NCBI RefSeq assembly: GCF_000725485.1 | Contig: NZ_JOAG01000031.1 | Span: forward strand, 90,320-154,319 | From: Nonomuraea candida | GTDB taxonomy: Bacteria; Actinomycetota; Actinomycetes; Streptosporangiales; Streptosporangiaceae | Length of the DNA stretch: 64,000 nucleotides | Reading direction: 5' to 3' | Shown here: positions 61,960 through 64,000 of the stretch, one piece after another | Numbering within the stretch: position 1 is the stretch's first letter | Layout of the letters: every line of letters begins with the position of its first letter | Notes under the pieces: model-generated | Told to the model about the DNA's origin: nothing | What the model saw: the letters and a program-made list of their open reading frames with translations, nothing else | Database searches by the model: none | Program-made: the position numbers and the translations under genes

Positions 61960-63342
61960 TTATGACGCGGTTCTCTCCATAGTGCCCGCTGCGGAGGAGT
62001 GCACGAAACGCGGGGCCAGGACGGCGCCCAGAAGGGCGAGCGCGACGGTGAACAGGAGACCGGCCGCGTAGTTCTCGGCGGCGGCGGTGAACAGGGCGCC
62101 GCTGACCGCGACGGCGACCACGGTGAACACCGACTCGCCCACGCCCACGGCCGCGGAGTTGTTGCCCTCCTCGCCCTCCTTCGACATCTCCAGCACCAGG
62201 ACCGACACGGTGGGGTGCAGCATGCCGATGCCCAGGCCGACGGCGGTCATGCCGACGTAGGCCAGCGCGAGCGGCACCGGGTCGAGCAGGACGAGCGTGA
62301 CCAGCGAGATGCCGGCGGTGATCAGCAGCCCGCCGCCGCGCAGGGCCGTCATGTTGCCGACCAGGCCGCGGCCCTTGAGCCAGGAGCCGGCGGACCAGCC
62401 GAGCGCCCCGAGGGTGAGGACGAGGCCGGCCGCGGTGGCGCTCAGACCGCGCTCGTTCTTGAGCATGAGGGGGATGAGCACTTCGGCCGCCGTGTACGAG
62501 CCGAAGGCCAGCCCGCGCAGCAGCGGCGCGGTCGGCAGGCCGCGGGCGGCCCTGAGCGAGCCGGGCAGCAGCAGCCGGGGCAGGGAGACGACCAGCAGGA
62601 CGACCCCGGCCACGAGCAGGGGCAGGCCGGCGAGCTTGAGCGCGCTGCCGTACTGGATCAGGGCGGCGGCGACGGCGGTCAGCGTGGCGAAGACGAGCTT
62701 GCGGCCGAGACCGGGGGCGGGCCCGGCGACGCCCTGCTCGACGTCCCGGCCGGCGGTGCCGCGCCACAGCAGCAGCGCCGCCGGGACGACGACCACCGTG
62801 ACGCCGAGGAAGATCCAGCGCCAGTCGAGGTTCTCCGCGATGAAGCCGGCGATGGCGGGCCCGACCATGGAGGGCACCACCCAGGCCGCCGAGAACAGGG
62901 CGAACACCCGCGGATGCATCGCCGCCGGGTACGCCCTGGCCACCAGCACCATCAGCGCCACCTGGGTCAGCCCCATGCCGAGCCCCTGCACGAACCGGCC
63001 CGCCACGAAGACCTCCATGGTCGGCGCGAACCCGGCCAGCAGCAGCCCTGCCACGAAGGCCGCCACGCCGACGCCGATGGGCTGGAGCGGCCCCCGCACG
63101 TCACTCCAGCGCCCGCCCAGCACGGTCGCGATCACGCTGGCCGCCAGGGTGGCGCTGAAGGCCAGGTTGTACAGGTACATGCCGTCGAGCTCACGCGCGA
63201 TCACCGGCATGGCCGTGGCCACCGCCATGGCCTCGAACGCCTGCAGCGTGACCAGCGCCACCAGTCCGATGCTCAGTGCGCGGTACGGCCGGGACACCAC
63301 ACCGGCCGGCGCGTCCGCAGTTCCTTCAACCGTCGTTGTCAT
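61960..63342 (-). CDS. MFS drug/metabolite exporter
   Basis: 460 residues from ATG 63342 with many hydrophobic spans (about 12-14). Typical DHA-type motifs include VLGGRWSDVRGPLQPIG between helices 2 and 3, GRFVQGLGMGLTQVALMVLVARAY in helix 4, and helix 5 with VVPSMVGPAIAGFIAENLDWRWIF (motif C, exporter hallmark). It probably exports a small hydrophobic compound. A TAGTTT hexamer 7 nt before the ATG suggests a leaderless message. Its gene leads into the enolase-like gene, so the two products probably serve the same pathway. Confidence 0.92.
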   Translation of the reverse strand: MTTTVEGTADAPAGVVSRPYRALSIGLVALVTLQAFEAMAVATAMPVIARELDGMYLYNLAFSATLAASVIATVLGGRWSDVRGPLQPIGVGVAAFVAGLLLAGFAPTMEVFVAGRFVQGLGMGLTQVALMVLVARAYPAAMHPRVFALFSAAWVVPSMVGPAIAGFIAENLDWRWIFLGVTVVVVPAALLLWRGTAGRDVEQGVAGPAPGLGRKLVFATLTAVAAALIQYGSALKLAGLPLLVAGVVLLVVSLPRLLLPGSLRAARGLPTAPLLRGLAFGSYTAAEVLIPLMLKNERGLSATAAGLVLTLGALGWSAGSWLKGRGLVGNMTALRGGGLLITAGISLVTLVLLDPVPLALAYVGMTAVGLGIGMLHPTVSVLVLEMSKEGEEGNNSAAVGVGESVFTVVAVAVSGALFTAAAENYAAGLLFTVALALLGAVLAPRFVHSSAAGTMERTAS

Positions 63343-63453
63343 AACCGGAAAACTATGGCGAAACGGCAGGAGAGCACATCGGGCGCGGGGCCTAGGCACA
63401 TGGGCCTAAGCACGACCTAAGCCCAGGACGGCCCAAGCCCCCGGACAGCCCAA

Positions 63454-63729
63454 GCCGGCTTCACCTTCGCCTCGCTGCTGTGCGGCATCTCCGTGAGCCC
63501 CGAGATGCTGATCGCCAGCCGCGTGCTGCAGGGCCTGTTCGGGGCCGTGATGCTGCCGCAGGGCCTGGGGCTGATCAAGGAGATGTTCCCGCCGCACGAG
63601 CTGGGCAAGGCGTTCGGCATGTTCGGGCCGGTCATGACCATCTCCTCGGTCGGCGGCCCCGTGCTGGCGAGCTGGCTGGTGGACGCCGACTTCTTCGGCA
63701 CGGGCTGGCGCATGATCTTCCTAATCAAA
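63454..63729 (+). pseudogene. Internal fragment of a second MFS transporter gene
   Basis: About 92 codons read AGFTFASLLCGISVSPEMLI, ASRVLQGLFGAVMLPQGLGL and GGPVLASWLVDADFFGTGWR before MIFLI. This corresponds to helices 2-5 of an EmrB/QacA-type transporter and is collinear with that family without gaps. The first 60 or so residues and everything after MIFLI are missing. At about 63727 the family sequence stops abruptly and lower-GC noncoding DNA begins. The direct repeats before 63454 may mark the other break. Confidence 0.8.
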
Positions 63730-63777
63730 CCGACACTTCCCCCAGCACACCAGGCTGACCTGGTCAAACACAGGACA

Positions 63778-63816
63778 AAGCCCCCGCTCAGGACGCGAAT
63801 CCCGAGTCTGGGGCTT
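63778..63816 (+). terminator. Strong stem-loop followed by T-rich run
   Basis: AAGCCCC (63778-63784) pairs with GGGGCTT (63810-63816), and the DNA continues TCTTGTTGTTTG, the layout of an intrinsic terminator on the plus strand. An ACCAGG/CCTGGT hairpin lies just before it. The surrounding 200 bp has lower GC than the rest of the window, consistent with a recently arrived segment. Confidence 0.65.
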
Positions 63817-63934
63817 CTTGTTGTTTGTGGTTGATTGTGGTGCATATCAACACGGGTGCTGACATGGTGCTGACCTCTTCGGTATGGAGCGTCATCCTTT
63901 AGAGCAATAGTCAAGACTTGTGGATCATGAGTTC

Positions 63935-64000
63935 TTAGGCGGCTGTGGGGACGGGTGATTCTGCGGGTCGTTCGATGAGTTTGCCGTCGATGAAGGTGGC
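63935..64000 (-). CDS. C-terminal end of a gene running off the right edge
   Basis: 21 codons, ATFIDGKLIERPAESPVPTA plus a final Ala, then TAA at 63935-63937. Too short to identify. Its position behind the truncated transporter and the composition change would suit an integrase or transposase end, which is only a guess. Confidence 0.4.
   Translation of the reverse strand, partial: ATFIDGKLIERPAESPVPTAA

Noticed and set aside
63770..63830. tRNA gene or tRNA-derived attachment site
   Set aside because: A GCGAATCCC stretch looks like a T-arm, but no acceptor stem or anticodon arm can be folded around it. The structure is better explained as a terminator hairpin.

Overview
The window is a very GC-rich, densely packed bacterial chromosome segment. 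Frequent GTG and TTG starts, 4-nt ATGA overlaps, a fused E1 alpha/beta dehydrogenase, LCP and CU044_5270-type proteins and an ESX-like DUF6571 cassette point to an actinomycete, most likely of the Streptosporangiales (Nonomuraea-like). That placement is inference from gene content. I saw no rRNA, no tRNA and no CRISPR array.

Layout. 0-4.8 kb: end of an unknown gene, a giant LuxR-type ATPase regulator, a GNAT acetyltransferase. 4.8-11.2 kb: a leucine/isovalerate catabolic operon (accD1-accA1-hmgL-acdH) with a divergent TetR regulator and a palindromic operator between them. 11.4-20.4 kb: a coiled-coil repeat protein, a secreted repeat protein, a fused E1 dehydrogenase, a Ser/Thr kinase, an M50 protease, a SnoaL-like protein and CorA. 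20.6-25.1 kb: an accessory region with a translationally coupled small-helical-protein/DUF6571/lipoprotein cassette, a second orphan copy of the small protein, and a 0.7 kb gene-free minisatellite island. 25.1-30.1 kb: a secreted YD-repeat phospholipase A2, a heparinase II/III-like protein, and an ECF sigma factor with its CU044_5270 partner. 30.1-37.8 kb: a minus-strand operon FN3/propeller-MoxR-DUF58-transglutaminase-like-AlkZ-like. 38.0-43.8 kb, divergent from it: a three-gene SMC-type operon that looks like MksF/MksE/MksB but has no nuclease gene. 43.9-44.8 kb: a scar joining 3' halves of a citrate synthase gene and a homocitrate/isopropylmalate synthase-like gene. 44.8-54.5 kb: NDH-2, an MHS-type transporter, a HAD phosphatase, a RibD/DHFR-like protein and SbcCD. 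54.5-60.7 kb: two alpha/beta hydrolases, an enoyl-CoA hydratase, an LCP ligase, an ankyrin protein and a small secreted protein. 60.9-64 kb: an enolase-superfamily protein lacking its catalytic lysines, coupled to an MFS transporter; then an MFS fragment and what looks like the edge of an inserted element.

Two themes stand out. First, short tandem repeats (9-63 bp units) occur in at least seventeen places, both in intergenic DNA and inside reading frames as multiples of 3. Second, several proteins keep a recognisable enzyme fold while losing key residues (the transglutaminase-like protein, the enolase-like protein, and the SMC-like ATPase signature motif). The best candidates for an undescribed system are the nuclease-less SMC operon at 38.0-43.8 kb and the DUF6571 cassette at 20.6-24.0 kb.
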